From contig NC_092196.1 of assembly GCF_043641665.1 (NCBI RefSeq), forward strand, positions 2,400,869-2,464,868: a DNA stretch of 64,000 nt, read 5' to 3'. The stretch is from Enoplosus armatus (lineage: Eukaryota > Chordata > Actinopteri > Centrarchiformes > Enoplosidae). Position numbers and translations under genes: made by a program. Shown piece after piece: positions 13,671 to 25,532 of the stretch (within the stretch, counting starts at the first letter, position 1; each line of letters opens with the position of its first letter). The notes under the pieces were generated by a model that saw nothing but the letters and a program-made list of their open reading frames with translations, made no database searches and was not told the DNA's origin.

Positions 13671-14139
13671 TGAGTTGTCAGAAACTTGTGTGGGTTTTCT
13701 ACTACTATGGAGAATTCTGTTACAGTGGGTTTTGTAGGGTGGGTGGGTTGAGAATCATGGACCCTGCACATGCACATCCACACTGACATACTAATCCATT
13801 CAAATTCACATGCACTCACATACTGTGTATGTGACAGTATGCTGTTGTCCAGTGAAAACTGTCTCCCAACATCAAAATGACAAACTGACAAACAAAACTG
13901 TGGTCGTGTCCAACTTGCACTGACATCCAGATGAAACCAGGATGTTTTCTATGAGCCTAAGAGGTACACATGGATGGATGCAATAGAAACTAGGCAACAT
14001 TGTGGATACAGGGTTTGTATCTGAGGCAGACGTGGTTACTTATGTCAGAACATTTGGGAACGTTTGCTGTCAAAAGTGTATGAAATGCACAATTGGAAGA
14101 AAGGCTGTGTAATTGACTTTTGGGGGGGTTTGACTATTG

Positions 14140-14145
14140 AATAAA
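14140..14145 (+). terminator. rcn3: AATAAA polyadenylation signal for the proximal rcn3 last exon
   Basis: A canonical hexamer about 470 nt after the stop at 13668-13670, followed by T/G-rich DNA. It would end the isoform that uses the proximal last exon. Confidence 0.65.
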
Positions 14146-14189
14146 GTCTTGTTTTTCTACAAGTTTTTATCTTGAAACTTCAGTTACAT

Positions 14190-14436
14190 TAAATGGTAAA
14201 TGGTCTTCACTTATATCGCACTCTTAACCTTCACAGTTCCCAAAGCGCTTTACAGATCTGGTCTCATTCTCACACCGATGGTGACCGAGCTGCCATGCAA
14301 GGTGCTGGCCTCCATCGGGAGCAACTTAGGGTTCAGTATCTTGCTCAAGGACACTCATGTGGAAGCCAGGGATCGAACCCCCAACTCACTCTACCTCCCA
14401 TGCGACAGTGCTAACCACTGCACCACCATGCCGCCC
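14190..14436 (-). mobile_element. tRNA-derived SINE (copy 1)
   Basis: On the minus strand it reads GGGCGGCATGGTGGTGCAGTGG, with an A-box-like TGGTGCAGTGG, then a B-box-like GGTTCGATCC, a body including CCTTGAGCAAGATACTGAACC, and a tail with AAAGCGCTTTGGGAACTG and (TTTACCA)n. The same element recurs at 24.7, 25.2 and 62.6 kb in this window. It sits between the two alternative last exons of rcn3. Confidence 0.85.
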
Positions 14437-16745
14437 ATTAGTTATATTACTCTATTATATGATTGTAATTCTGACTAATATTATCAATTCAACAATGGAC
14501 CCTTCTACTAGTGTAGAAGGCAGATTTCTGATGGTTACAATACAATAAGACATCACATTTAGTTTGAAGGTGTAAAGCAGTGTGGGGCTGGGTGTTACAC
14601 TCAATATTAACATTTATCAACTTTCAGCAGAATGGTATTATGATGATATGATCCTATCATGTTGTCAGTGGTCCAAATGAAAGAAAGCAGTTGTATTTAA
14701 AATTGAACAAAATTAGTTATGAAACTTTAGTTTTACACATATAAAAGCTTTGGTCTTGTAGATTGATTCATTATTTTATAATATTTTGCAGACATTTGTC
14801 ATATAAGATAAGTGTAAATATCCTTGACATTGTGATGTTGACTTAAGCATTAGCGCCCAGCCCTAAGCAGCGGCATCCTGGCTACCTGTCTACTGAGCAG
14901 GTCACTGTTGCAGCCAGTGTCCAGTCAAAACAAACCACATTTACCAGAGCACACAGCTCCTAAGAGAGGGTTTAAAAGTGAACAGTTCAAACGGCAGGGA
15001 AAACGTCCCGAATATTTTTTTCAGCAGGACAATTGATGAATTAGGGAACATGAATCACTGAGCTCTTGTATTTTTACAAAAGCAAATATGAAGTATAAGA
15101 ATACACACACGGCATCTTGGCAAATTGGATCTGCGACCAGACGGAAGCAACTCCTCGGACTGGGTGGCTATAATCAGCCAGGATGGACTGGGCCTACTTC
15201 AAAGTCCGAACCTTGTACGGATGAGGAAGGTCCTTCAATGTCGTGCCTGCAATTCTGCTGCACACTTTCACTTTTTACTTTCACACAATTTGTTTCTGTT
15301 TTTGAGGGTACGTGACCCTTCATGAAGGTTTTGTCAACATAAGAACTGTAAAGTTTACGGTAAAACTACATGCGCTGATGGACTTTTCTACACACAGCAT
15401 CCACATGAAGCTTGAAGGTCAGTGAGTATATGCGACTGCCATACATGCATGTATGAATACATGTAACTGTCATACCGTGTGGACTTTCTTCTAGTTTTAA
15501 AGCGACTTCAGGAAAAATTCTGTTCAAATCAGGTTGAGAATAAAACCCACTGCCTTTGTTAAGTTCTTTCAGACACATAAACACTGGCAGAAACAGATCG
15601 TTCCTTCATGGGCTTTTAGGGAGGGGGGCCTTAAAGAGACTGGAGCTGAGGGGCTGCATGAAGGATCAGAATACGATGAATAAGGACTTATTTGATCTGT
15701 GAATCATGCAAAACTGCTCTAGTGGTGTCCCAGAATAAAGATATAGAGCTGGAAAATGAGCATAACAGGTCCCCTTTCACAATTCTTATTCCTGAACCCT
15801 TTACAAAATGTGTAGTTCCTGGACTTATTTATTCATTATACTTCAGTAGCTGTGCTGTAGGCTGCTAAGACACCAGGAAGGAAAATCGTTTTTCAGTGAT
15901 CGGCCAGAAAGGAAACAGATTGCGCAGTAAATTCAGAGGGTTGAGTCCAGACACAATAACTGGAACGCACATATAACGCAGTCCAGTGTAACTGTGCTGT
16001 AAGTATAACCATGATGCAAACACAGCCTTTGTGAATGATGACGTTGTGTCTGGGCTGTCAAGAATGCCGACTGAACTTTGTGGTCTCTTCTTACGCAGGT
16101 TAGTGGTGCGGTGTTTGACACCACCGTCTGTAAAATAACAGGAACACATTACAGTGTAAAGCATGTGTCCCTACTGTTTAAACTGAACAGTTTTTTATGC
16201 AGCTTTACCAATGGAAAGAAAACATTCCACCTGTCCTCTGGCTGCTCTCTGAGCCATCCACCCTTTCTCCCCTTTAGTGACAGATAACACTTTAGATCCC
16301 CGCAGGGTCCACTCACATTACATGCACAAGAAACAGTTTGAAGGGGTGGGAGGGATGAAATAAACCAATGCAAGAACTGACGGGGAGATGACAATCAAAT
16401 GCTTTATGCATTATATACATTGCATTAGGTCATATACACCAGTTGTGTTTTATAGCAAATACATATATATTTGCTGAAGTAATGAGCCTAGTGAATGAGT
16501 ACATTTTGGATTAAAAGACAACTGGCAGGAACAAATAGACTTTTGTAAAAATCACTCATGCAGCACAGACGCAGCTCTTAGGAACTTTGTACTTGAGTGT
16601 TCAGACTCCTCTGTATTTATTTGGCTGCACTGAAACAATCACAAAGCAGACTTTTCTTTGGTCACCCTTTAATGACATGTATAATAAGTACAAACTGGAT
16701 TATTTCCATATTCCCCTCTCTCTCTCTCTGTCCTTTGCTTGCCAG

Positions 16746-16853
16746 GACGGCCATCTGACACTGTCTGAGCTGCTTGACAAGATGGACTACATCAAGACCA
16801 GCACCATTACAGACTACGGAGGCATGAGGGTGGACGACCATGACGAACTATGA
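16746..16853 (+). CDS. rcn3: rcn3 distal alternative last exon (second HDEL exon)
   Basis: After a CT-rich tract and acceptor GCCAG (16741-16745), an open frame runs 36 codons to TGA at 16851-16853. It has exactly the length (108 nt) and entry phase of the exon at 13563-13670, so either can follow the DTDK codons ending at 12218. It completes a canonical EF-hand loop (DTDK plus DGHLTLSE) and ends in DDHDEL. Ungapped alignment with the proximal exon gives 12 of 35 identities, including the final HDEL and the TxYG motif. An AATAAA lies at 16950-16955. No other reticulocalbin exons lie between the two, so this is an alternative terminal exon and not a second gene. Transcript proof is lacking. 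Confidence 0.78.
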   Translation, partial: DGHLTLSELLDKMDYIKTSTITDYGGMRVDDHDEL

Positions 16854-16949
16854 AACTTTTACCACAGCACAGGAGGAATGATGTTTTCATGACAGAGCAG
16901 CTCAGACTCAAAAGACTGCACTGCACTACTGCATATATAAATAATGTGC

Positions 16950-16955
16950 AATAAA
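16950..16955 (+). terminator. rcn3: AATAAA polyadenylation signal for the distal rcn3 last exon
   Basis: A canonical hexamer 97 nt after the distal stop codon. It lies only about 30 nt before a minus-strand ATTAAA (16982-16987) that could serve the convergent nosip gene. Confidence 0.65.
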
Positions 16956-17580
16956 AACAGCAGGCCAGTGGTTTCCATGTGTTTAATGTAAGTGATCCTC
17001 AACATCTGGCATCATGTCCGACTACTGTCATAATAATGTGAGATAACGGTGTCGAATGCAGTCATACACACTCTCTCTCTCTCTCTCTTACACAGTAAAA
17101 TAGAAAATGAAGAAGTCACTGGTAGGGCTCTGGCAATCACATGCTGCAGCCAAGCAGCTTTAACGAACATGAATGGGTCACATGGTGATGGATCTATGAT
17201 CGACAGATCAATCCATTTGATTCTACTAAAAATGAACCAACAGCGTTCCCACAAAAATCACTATTGAACCCTCTGCAGAGGGAATGAATGGAATTGACAG
17301 TCAGTGAAGCCATTTTCAACATTTTAAAAGATAAATGTAATTCAGGAGGGCATTGTATTTCAAATGACTGACAAAAAACGTCTGTGATGGACTCTGGTTA
17401 AATAAAAAAAAAAGAAATGCAACTGGCAGCCCCCTACAGGAATACGACCATTAGAAGAGGTGAAAGATGTCGACATGCTGGGGAGGAGCCTGTTCAACAA
17501 ATATATCACCTTTTACAATCCACAAAACTACAGTAAAAGGATGTACATGAAGTCATTGTGACAACGGATCCTCCATCGTC

Positions 17581-20500
17581 TCACACTTGCATCACTGGAC
17601 GAGCCTCTTTGGCACGGAGGTCAACCCCGGAGGCAGCGAAGCCGGTTCCACCCTGTCAGAACACAAGAGACCATCAGCACCACCTTTAACGCTACGTGAT
17701 GAGTTCACCCCCCACCCCCAACACACACACAGAAGTACACACATACCCTCTGCAATGGAATGATGTCTTTGTCGGACAGTTTGTCTCCAGTGACAGGATC
17801 AGTCATGTCCTTCTTGATCAACTTCTCCACACACTCCTCAGTCACCACAGTACCCCTGAGCACAAGACAGAGTGTGTCAGTCATCCCCCCCCACAGAGTA
17901 CTAACAGAGAACACTTCACATCTCAGTGGGAGAGGGGAGGGGGACATGTCAGCACTCACGAGGGTCTCAGAACAGCGCAGGGAACACTGTTGCCCAGGAC
18001 GTCTCTGGTTACTGCGCATACGTACCTGTCCTGAAGAAAGAAGACCGATTATATCAATACTGTGCATCTGTTCTGCAGGATGTGCTTCGGAAACATTTTT
18101 TTCTCTTTATTCCGACATTTTGCAGAATAAGTTATTCATTACAAAGTTGCCCAGACACTGAATTGGTTTTAGTACAAGAAGAAAACAGATTTGACTGACG
18201 CTCAGGAATGCTGAATGGCATGCAGAGGAGAAATTTGAAAGATAAGAGAATGACTTCACATGTAGTGTGATGGACTGCGCCGACAAACTAAAAGCAAGTT
18301 AAGTAAAGAAAAGGCTGCAGGTGACTGACAGCTGGCTTCTTCAGCTCCCTGCATTCGTGTAGACAAGAACTGAGGTAAACAGTGTTACGCTAACTTTCTG
18401 TAGGGTGAAGCTGCCGCTTGATTGGACACAGTTAGTGCAGAAAGGCCTTGCTAGATGTGTATTGGCAGTAATGTTTGGTTGAGTTAAGATTTTTTATTTT
18501 TTATTTTTTAAACAAAGTTGCTCGTGGTGCATGACATAAGATTTCAGCTGCTAACGCTGACCCTGACGGTGGACTACAAGCTGCAGGCGTTAACTGACCT
18601 GGCGGGTGAGCAGGGCCACTCGATCCAGACTCGAGTCCAGAGGGGTGAAGCGCACAGTGATGAGCTCATTCATCTTAATGGGTCGTCCTGACATGGGACA
18701 TAACACTGCCTTACTCTGACAGACATCAGGGAAGGAGAGAAAGGGCAGTCATTAAAAAAAAAAAAAAAAAACACACACCACATCTCACATGTAACATTAC
18801 TCGCTCAGTGACAAAGACTGGTTTCAAGTCAACCTGACTTCTGCCTTTAAAATAGAGTCAACATGAAACAGAGAGACAGACTAAATAAACAGAGAGAAGC
18901 TCATGACATCAACATTTAAAGCAAACTGGTGAACCTGGCAGTGACTCCAACCGCACACACAGTGCGAATTTTAAATTGGCCACTCACTGGTTTCTTGAGC
19001 AGGGTGGGCTTGGACTCGGGTGTCAGAGAAGGAATCCAGAAACTGGGGAGGCTCTGGCTGGAAGTGGCAGCTGAACCAGTGCTGGAGGACTCTGCTGAGC
19101 TGCTGTCTGTCCTGCCCTTCTCACTTCCTTTGTTCTGTCCTGAAGGGGGAAAAAAAACAAAACGATCGAACTTTCTACGGTCTCAACATTACAAAGGACA
19201 ACCACTGAACATTAAGTGGGGCTTTACGGTCAGAGGGAGGGAGGGAGGGGAGGCAGATTCATCATGTGGTCCACAGACTGAAACTTCCAATCTTTGACCG
19301 TCACACCACCACTACCAAATTCCATTTCACCTAGTTAGTTATAAAGTAATTCCTTTTTTGAACCAACATATTCTGCTACTACACTAAATGGCCAGATATC
19401 CTGTATCTGCACAGAAATCTTGGTTAAAAATAAAAAAGGTTAAATTAATAACATAAAAAAAATTAAAATAACAAAAGAATATTGATCTCCAGAGGGCACC
19501 TGACGAGGAAGACGGAGCTTTGTAAAGCCATTGTTCTGATCTGCGTCTCAGTACAAGCAGAGCAGAGTTACTGGTATATGTTAGCATTTATGAGCTGCTT
19601 CAAATGTTATACAGCGTTATACAGTGTTATACACCTGCTGTAGCTGAACTACCACAGAAGAGGTTTGAAGTACTTTGCCAGGTGTTGATATGTCTGTCTG
19701 TGGACAGATTTAGTCAACACGATAGAGTCACAACCTGCAAGACGCGGTCACAAAACTCTGCCTTCATTTTCATCTCAACTACACTCCTGCAGAGTTCAAG
19801 GATGGGTGTGGCCTGAGCAAGGCCGCAGAAAGTAGGGTCGGAAGTAGGGGAGGGGCCATGAGTACGGGCGTCGAGGCTGCTGTGATTCCCCGCAAGATGG
19901 TCTCTAGGTTGATTAGTTATTGGTGATTTAACATTAGACATTGCTGTCATGACAATAGAAATAAAAATGCAGTTGAGCTACATAAAAAAAAAAAAAAAAA
20001 CAACACAATATAGGTGACCATACAGACAAAACAGAGACTCAGCAGATGTTGACTGTGATGCACACTTCAGGCGTTTCAGGGTGGGTAGAGATTTTTGGCA
20101 ATAACAACCTCAAGTGTTGCTAACGTGGACGTGCGGTGCTTCTTTTTGCTTTTATTAAACAGATGTTTCCAAAATTAGCCAGCTTAGTGAAGACTTGGTC
20201 TCAGTTCTATAATATACTGAAGACAAACACAAGACACATACCAGATGTGAAAGGGTTGATGGGTTTGGACACGATGCTGTTCTCCCTGGTTTTGAACCTC
20301 TCCACCCTCTCTCTTTCCTCTGACTTGGACTCAAGTTGGCTGTTGCTCTTCTGCGCTTGCTTCTGCTTCTCATACGCCTAAAGAATTTGGAGGAGAGAAA
20401 CACAGCAGAGTTTTTGGTCATTCTGACGACGGAAGCAGTTTTCGGACTGAGGGAATCCACTGCTCCTCACGCACTAGAAAAACAAAATCCTACATTCATG

Positions 20501-21465
20501 AATGTTAGTTAAGACTGTGTCAGAGAGACGTTGTTTCAACCTCTGGTCAAACCAGTTTTTTGAGTTATTTATTGTCCATAGAGAAGGACGACATCATTTA
20601 TCTGTCTTCCAAAACCGTTACAAATGTTGTAAAATGCATCAGTTTTGTGGTGTGACAATAGTATGGTACGGTTTGGTTAAGTTTAGGGTAGTCCTCCATA
20701 ACCAGACCTATCTCCAGACTTTGGAGAAAGGTCTGGCTCAACACATTATCAATCTGGGATAGGCAAAAAATCTCTCTGGTTTGTTTGTATTTCTTTAAAC
20801 CAATGACTGCGGGTCAACAGGGGAAATTTATATGAGATGCAATTAGTTCAGAAAAACAAATGAGACCAACTACACTGTGAATCCACCTGTATTAAAAGAC
20901 AGTATGAGTGACCACAGAGAGCAGGAGGGCACTGAATGGAGGTGACATTGAGGCAGACGTGCTTACCTTCATTTTTTTGGCAATTTCTGTCTTCTGGTGC
21001 AGAATATATTCAAGAATGGCCTGTTTTTCATACAGGTATCCATCTGGACTGCGGACAGCAACGAGACAGGTTATACAGTATGTTTGTATGTTTGAGAGTG
21101 TGTGTGTGTGTGTGTGTTGGAGAGTGTGTGTGCTGGAGAGGTAAACATACGTCACCACAGGGTTTTGACAGGGCTGCAGGGACAGGCAGCAGCAGTCAAA
21201 GTCTTTGATTGCATCTTTGCCCAGTCGAATGGACTGTGTTCCGTAACCAGACGCCGCTGAGACAGAGGAGAGCCGCACGGCATGATTACACGGTGTATGT
21301 ACAGATTCAACTTTCTAGTTACCCGCTTGAAGAGCAGCCATCAAACCAGTTACTATAATAGGACCGAGTTGGGAGACCTGGTCCTGGGTCCTCACCTGTA
21401 TCTTTCTTCTTCTCGTGGTATGTGTAGACAGCTCCGGCCGTGCAGTTCTTTCCGTGGCGAGTCAT
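17581..21465 (-). CDS. nosip: Nitric oxide synthase-interacting protein
   Basis: NOSIP is a nuclear/cytoplasmic RING/U-box-like E3 ligase that binds endothelial and neuronal NO synthase and is also found with spliceosomes. I read nine coding exons in transcript order: 21465-21396, 21256-21151, 21048-20967, 20377-20242, 19139-18988, 18715-18599, 18030-17960, 17855-17747 and 17652-17581. All are in phase, giving 304 residues (human 301). The N-terminus MTRHGKNCTAGAVYTYHEKK is diagnostic. The first half of the split U-box is FDCCCLSLQPCQNPVV (residues 43-58), followed by DGYLYEKQAILEYILHQK. A linker holds FWIPSLTPE (165-173). The second half holds CAVTRDVLGNSVPC (226-239) and ECVEKLIKKDMTDPVTGDKL. 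The gene is convergent with rcn3, an arrangement also known in mammals. No defect is seen. Confidence 0.97.
20640..20830. repeat. Interspersed repeat with imperfect hairpin
   Basis: In a nosip intron. The arms 20702-20716 (CCAGACCTATCTCCA) and 20722-20736 pair at 14 of 15 positions around a 5-nt loop. The following text (ATCAATCTGGGATAGGCAAA, then TTTGTATTTCTTTAAACCAA) resembles a repeat I know from perciform genomes. The family name is unknown to me. Confidence 0.45.
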
Positions 21466-21826
21466 TGTGCCTCAGATGTGTTTCTAAATTGAATCAGCTA
21501 AGCTAGAAATGTTGAAGGGGAAAACGGGAATGTTAATGCTGATGTTGAAAAGAGTGTTGATGTTGATGCTAAGATGCTAACATTAGCAGCTAAACGTCAG
21601 CACGCACAGGACTTAATGTATTCCGAACAGGTCGCATTAGAAAAAGCCGGAAAACGAGCTGTGGCTAAAGAACAGCTGTACAACCTGCTGCTGGCTGCAG
21701 AGGATGTAACGTTACCTGGAGAAGAAAAGTGTGTTCAACAAGCACCAAACCACCAACACGACGACGACGACGACGGCTGCTGCTGTTGCTGCTGCTTCTT
21801 CTTATCCTACTTCCGCTTCCTCCTCC

Positions 21827-21897
21827 TACTTCTTCTTCGGCGTTTTTATGGCAGCTGGCATCCTTCATGTTGCACCACTGCCACCCTCTGGTTGTAG
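21827..21897 (-). mobile_element. RNase-H-LINE 3' tail fragment
   Basis: Read on the minus strand: a block with GGTGGCAGTGGTGCAACATG, then GCCAGCTGCCATAAAAACGCC, ending in (GAA)n. The same 3' end occurs at 29.4 kb attached to RNase H coding sequence, and at 22.1 kb. The following GAA/GAC/GCA-rich low-complexity DNA (21760-21826) produces spurious open frames with runs of Cys, Leu and Asp. Confidence 0.6.
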
Positions 21898-22096
21898 TCC
21901 TCGTCGATGTCGTTTCCCCACAACCTGAGGTAATGTGAACCAAAGAGGGCACAACGGGAAACACCATTTTAACACTTCGAAATACTAGTCGTATGTCGTA
22001 TAACAGTCCACAAACTCAGGCACCAGGATCAGGATCAAAGTCATCAGAGTTCATAATGGCAGACACTGGAGCTGAGCCCTCTTTAATCTATTTTCG

Positions 22097-22153
22097 CTTC
22101 CTCTTCTTCTTTGAGGTCTCCTTAATGTTGCATTGCTGCCATCTTTGAGAGCA
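22097..22153 (-). mobile_element. Second RNase-H-LINE 3' tail fragment
   Basis: A shorter relic of the same tail: on the minus strand it reads GATGGCAGCAATGCAACATT followed by a purine-rich GAAGAAGAGGAA end. Confidence 0.45.
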
Positions 22154-22154
22154 A

Positions 22155-22467
22155 TCAACTCTTATGTGTACCCTCACTTCAAATCCAGTTCTTCACCAAG
22201 TCCTGACCCCAATGCCCTCTTACATTCTCACTGTAATCCAACAAACTCTTTCTTCTGACCACACATATATTTCTTAGATCCATTATTTCTTGTCTCTCTG
22301 CTGCACATTTCCTGCTTAGTACCACCCTCATCTCTCCACATACAGCCACTGCACTTACGCGGTGTAGTGTGCCGTTCAAATGCTGTTAGGCCTACGGTTC
22401 ATGTGTTGCACCATTCTTGCATGTTGGCCAGCAGCCACGAGCACATGAGCATGAGCCCTCACCCTTT

Positions 22468-22505
<38 letters not shown>

Positions 22506-24625
22506 GTAAAGAAGGATTTCTGATCAGGGCAAGAAATTATAATGATTTTACACACTGTTGAGCTGCATTTTCTGGTGATTGTACACCAACTGATTTGAAC
22601 TGAATAAGGAGTACACTTTAAAATGTATTTGTATTCTCGCATTTTACAAGTCTATCTTAAAACAATCATGACATGCTCATATGCACAGAGAAACTGTAAT
22701 TGTCGGTTCTGTCCATACTAGTAAGTATCTTCCAAACTTACCTGACTTTTTAGTGTAAAGTACGCTACAGTGTACTTACAGAGTTTCCTCACAAAGAGAG
22801 AATTTGGTACAAAAAAACTATAACATTAACTCTCGTATTGGCTTTAGCTGAACTTTAGAATGCAGTTTTACACAGAACAAGGACGGCGAATATGGAGAGG
22901 AGGAACAAGTACAGTACACTTTCAATGTACGTATGGGCTTGTGAGTAATTTATTAAGAGGCCTGAAAAAAATCAAACCTATCCTTTAAAGAACACAGCTG
23001 ATGTGTTAGTTTGGGCTTTCCTAAAATCTGATTGTAGGAACAAACAAAAATCCATTTCACATTAACCTCTATAGAGGTGATGGTTTAAACCACCGCCATC
23101 ACCTTCATCCTCCCTAAGTGGGGTGTTGAAGGGTTTAATGGGTATTTGAATGCTGAATTTTGTTGTTTTTTGTTTTACCACCATATCAGATTGTGTAAAC
23201 TATTAAAAATGTACCATTTAATATATGTGCTAACATACTGGTGCTCTGCATTTGCCTACACTGAGTAAAACAAGTTAAGACTGCATTTTAATGGCTGACT
23301 GTTTTTCATTTTTATAATGTCAAATACAAATGTTCAGGCTGTGTTGTGCATCATTTGAAACAAAGTTAAGCCTGACATTTATTATGTTTAGAAACTTAAC
23401 ACAGCAGGTTCAGGAAATGTGATTGAGCTTTGGCTGCATACATCATAAATATAAATATATCGACATGTGAAGTTGGGCACATCTTTTGCCTAGGTACATC
23501 AGGGACATCAGTGAAAGATAAATACTGCTTGGAGAACAGACCCTGATGTTCAGGTAGCTAGTGAGAAAACTGGTGTCCTGAGCCAACAGTGATGTTAGCA
23601 GTGCTTGTGTTTCCCTTACATGTTGTGTTTATTTCTGTGTGAATAGCAGCATTTCCTGCCTATGTGACTGTGGATTTCCTGTCAGCAGATCCCTACACCC
23701 ATTGCAAATAAAGCTCCAGCTAACAGATGCACAGAATGAAATGTCGCTGGCCTAAAAGAAATGAAAAATAACGGGGCAGGAACCATTTCTACTGCTGTAA
23801 GGAGAGAAAAACATCATCAGTAGCTAACTTAACACTAACTGCCCTGGATCTTCAGTATCCAAGTGTATAAGTAAGTGAAGTCCATTTAGTGGAAATTAAA
23901 TCTCCAAGCATTTAGCATGATTGCATAATTTTCTTCCAGAATGGAGGGAAACATGGATCATGATAAGCGTAATCAGGGAAGAGTCACATCTTCTTGCACA
24001 GATAAACACAGTAGAGCTATAAACACCCTGTTGACCCTGCAGTTATCATCTTAGTCCATTCCTGCATGTCCAGAACATACCATATAAGGTCAGATATATT
24101 CAGGTTGTTGGATTGCTATGGTGATGCACTTAATAAAGTCTGGAGTTAATGATGTGGTGAGACTATCCCCCATAGACAGCCCGCCCAGCAGTTATCAGGA
24201 GCACTTCTCGTTATCTCTTTGAACATGAGCCCGTCATTATCACTCCATCAGCACCCTGCCCTCCAGCTCTCCATCACTTCCCATCCTGACGCCTGCTGCT
24301 TCAACACAAATCTGCTTTACTGGCATCAGCTAGTACAGAACATATCAGGGATAACTTTCTTTCTTTCTGTCTCTCTCTCAGTGGTGCCCATTTAACCTCC
24401 AGCTGCTGCAGTAGAGCGGCTCAGTTGAAGTGATGGGGACTAAATCAGCAGTACTTGCTGTGTGTAAAATGCCTTCCAAAAATTTGCTGAAGCTAATATG
24501 AGGCTTTAGCAGTCTGAGTTAGACAAATCATGTGGGTATCTTCCGAAGTTACAGTCTAGTACAAAAGTCACTCTTTGTATTTTCACAGATGTTGTTTCCT
24601 TGTTGAGTTGCAGTGAAGGGAAGTG
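22155..24625. other. nosip-bcl2l12 intergenic DNA, left part
   Basis: No gene is recognised. There is a (CT)n microsatellite at about 22472-22503. The rest is unique-looking AT-rich DNA with no ORF resembling a known family. Confidence 0.55.
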
Positions 24626-24682
24626 TGAAGCTATAACATCACAGTGAAGCTCAAACATCACAGTGAAGCTATAACATCACAG
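24626..24682. repeat. 19-bp tandem repeat, three units
   Basis: Three consecutive 19-nt units of GTGAAGCTATAACATCACA, the middle unit differing at two positions, abut a rearranged SINE copy. A partial unit recurs just after the SINE (about 24797-24806). Confidence 0.8.
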
Positions 24683-24793
24683 TGCCTTTCCCAAAGTACT
24701 TTACAGATCAGGTCTCATTCACCCATTCACACACGGCGACCAAGCTGCCATACTCTGCTTTACAGTGCTAACTGCTGCGCCACCACGCCGCCC
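24683..24793 (-). mobile_element. tRNA-derived SINE (copy 2, internally deleted)
   Basis: The minus strand begins GGGCGGCGTGGTGGCGCAGC, like the other copies, then jumps from the head to the AGCTTGGTCGCC body and the AAAGTACTTTGGGAAA tail. The middle, including the B box, is deleted. Confidence 0.75.
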
Positions 24794-25238
24794 ATCTTCA
24801 CAGTGAAGGTATGACAGTGAAAAACACATTTTTGACGGTCCAGCAGCAGGACGGTGTATGTGGGATAGTTTTTTGACAACAATGGAGCTATATAGCACAG
24901 AAGATAAAAGATGTCTCAGGCTTTGATATGCACATAATACTTGTAAGTTGATACATTCATTGTTGGTTTGGGTCTGAACATGAGATTTCATGAGTATGTG
25001 TTGACAATCAGGAAAAATCATACTTATTCTTTTAGATCAGAAGCTTGTCAGCCAATAGTTACTTGAATACAAAGCCAGTTGTCACAAAATGAGGCAAATA
25101 TCAGAGCAAGTCTGGACTACTACTGGACGATAATCTCATGATTTCTCTAACTCATCACTTATATTGGAATTGTTTGAGGATCTCTTTGCAGCAAGTATAG
25201 AGGAACAATTACATTGACCAGTAACTGAACAAGTAACT

Positions 25239-25532
25239 GGCATGGTGGCGCAGTGGTTAGCACTGTCGCATGGGAAGTGAAGCTGGTTAGAGCGGGTTGG
25301 GGGTTTGATCCCTGGCTGCCCCCGTCATGTCGAAGTGTCCTTGAGCAAGACACTGAACCCTAAGTTGTTCCCGATGGAGACCAGCACCTTGCATGGCAGC
25401 TCGGTCGCCATTGGTGTGTGAATGTGTGAGTGAATGGGTGAATGAGACTTAGCTGTAAAGCGCTTTGGGAACCATGAAGGTTGAAAGGCGCTATATAAGT
25501 GAGATCATTTACCATTTACCATTTACCATTTA
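25239..25532 (+). mobile_element. tRNA-derived SINE (copy 3, complete)
   Basis: The fullest copy. It has head GGCATGGTGGCGCAGTGG (A box), GGTTTGATCCC (B-box-like), CTTGAGCAAGACACTGAACC, then AAAGCGCTTTGGGAACCATG and GGCGCTATATAAGTG, and a (TTTACCA)n tail. The GGCGCTATATAA motif is shared with the 3' end of the L2 LINE at 54.75 kb. Confidence 0.88.

Noticed and set aside
15865..16164. 99-residue minus-strand frame between the two rcn3 last exons
   Set aside because: No recognisable domain, no splice partners and no repeat match. Recorded only because it lies in the intron separating the alternative exons.
16746..16853. Distal HDEL exon as a separate second reticulocalbin gene
   Set aside because: No other reticulocalbin exon lies between 13670 and 16746, and length and phase exactly match use as an alternative last exon.
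21574..21967. Long open frames with Cys, Leu, Asp and Arg runs on both strands
   Set aside because: They are translations of GAC/GCT/TTC low-complexity DNA and a LINE tail; the distal part is not coding.
25239..25340. A- and B-box-like motifs suggesting a tRNA gene
   Set aside because: The spacing and the sequence between them do not fold as a tRNA, and the motif belongs to a SINE present four times here.
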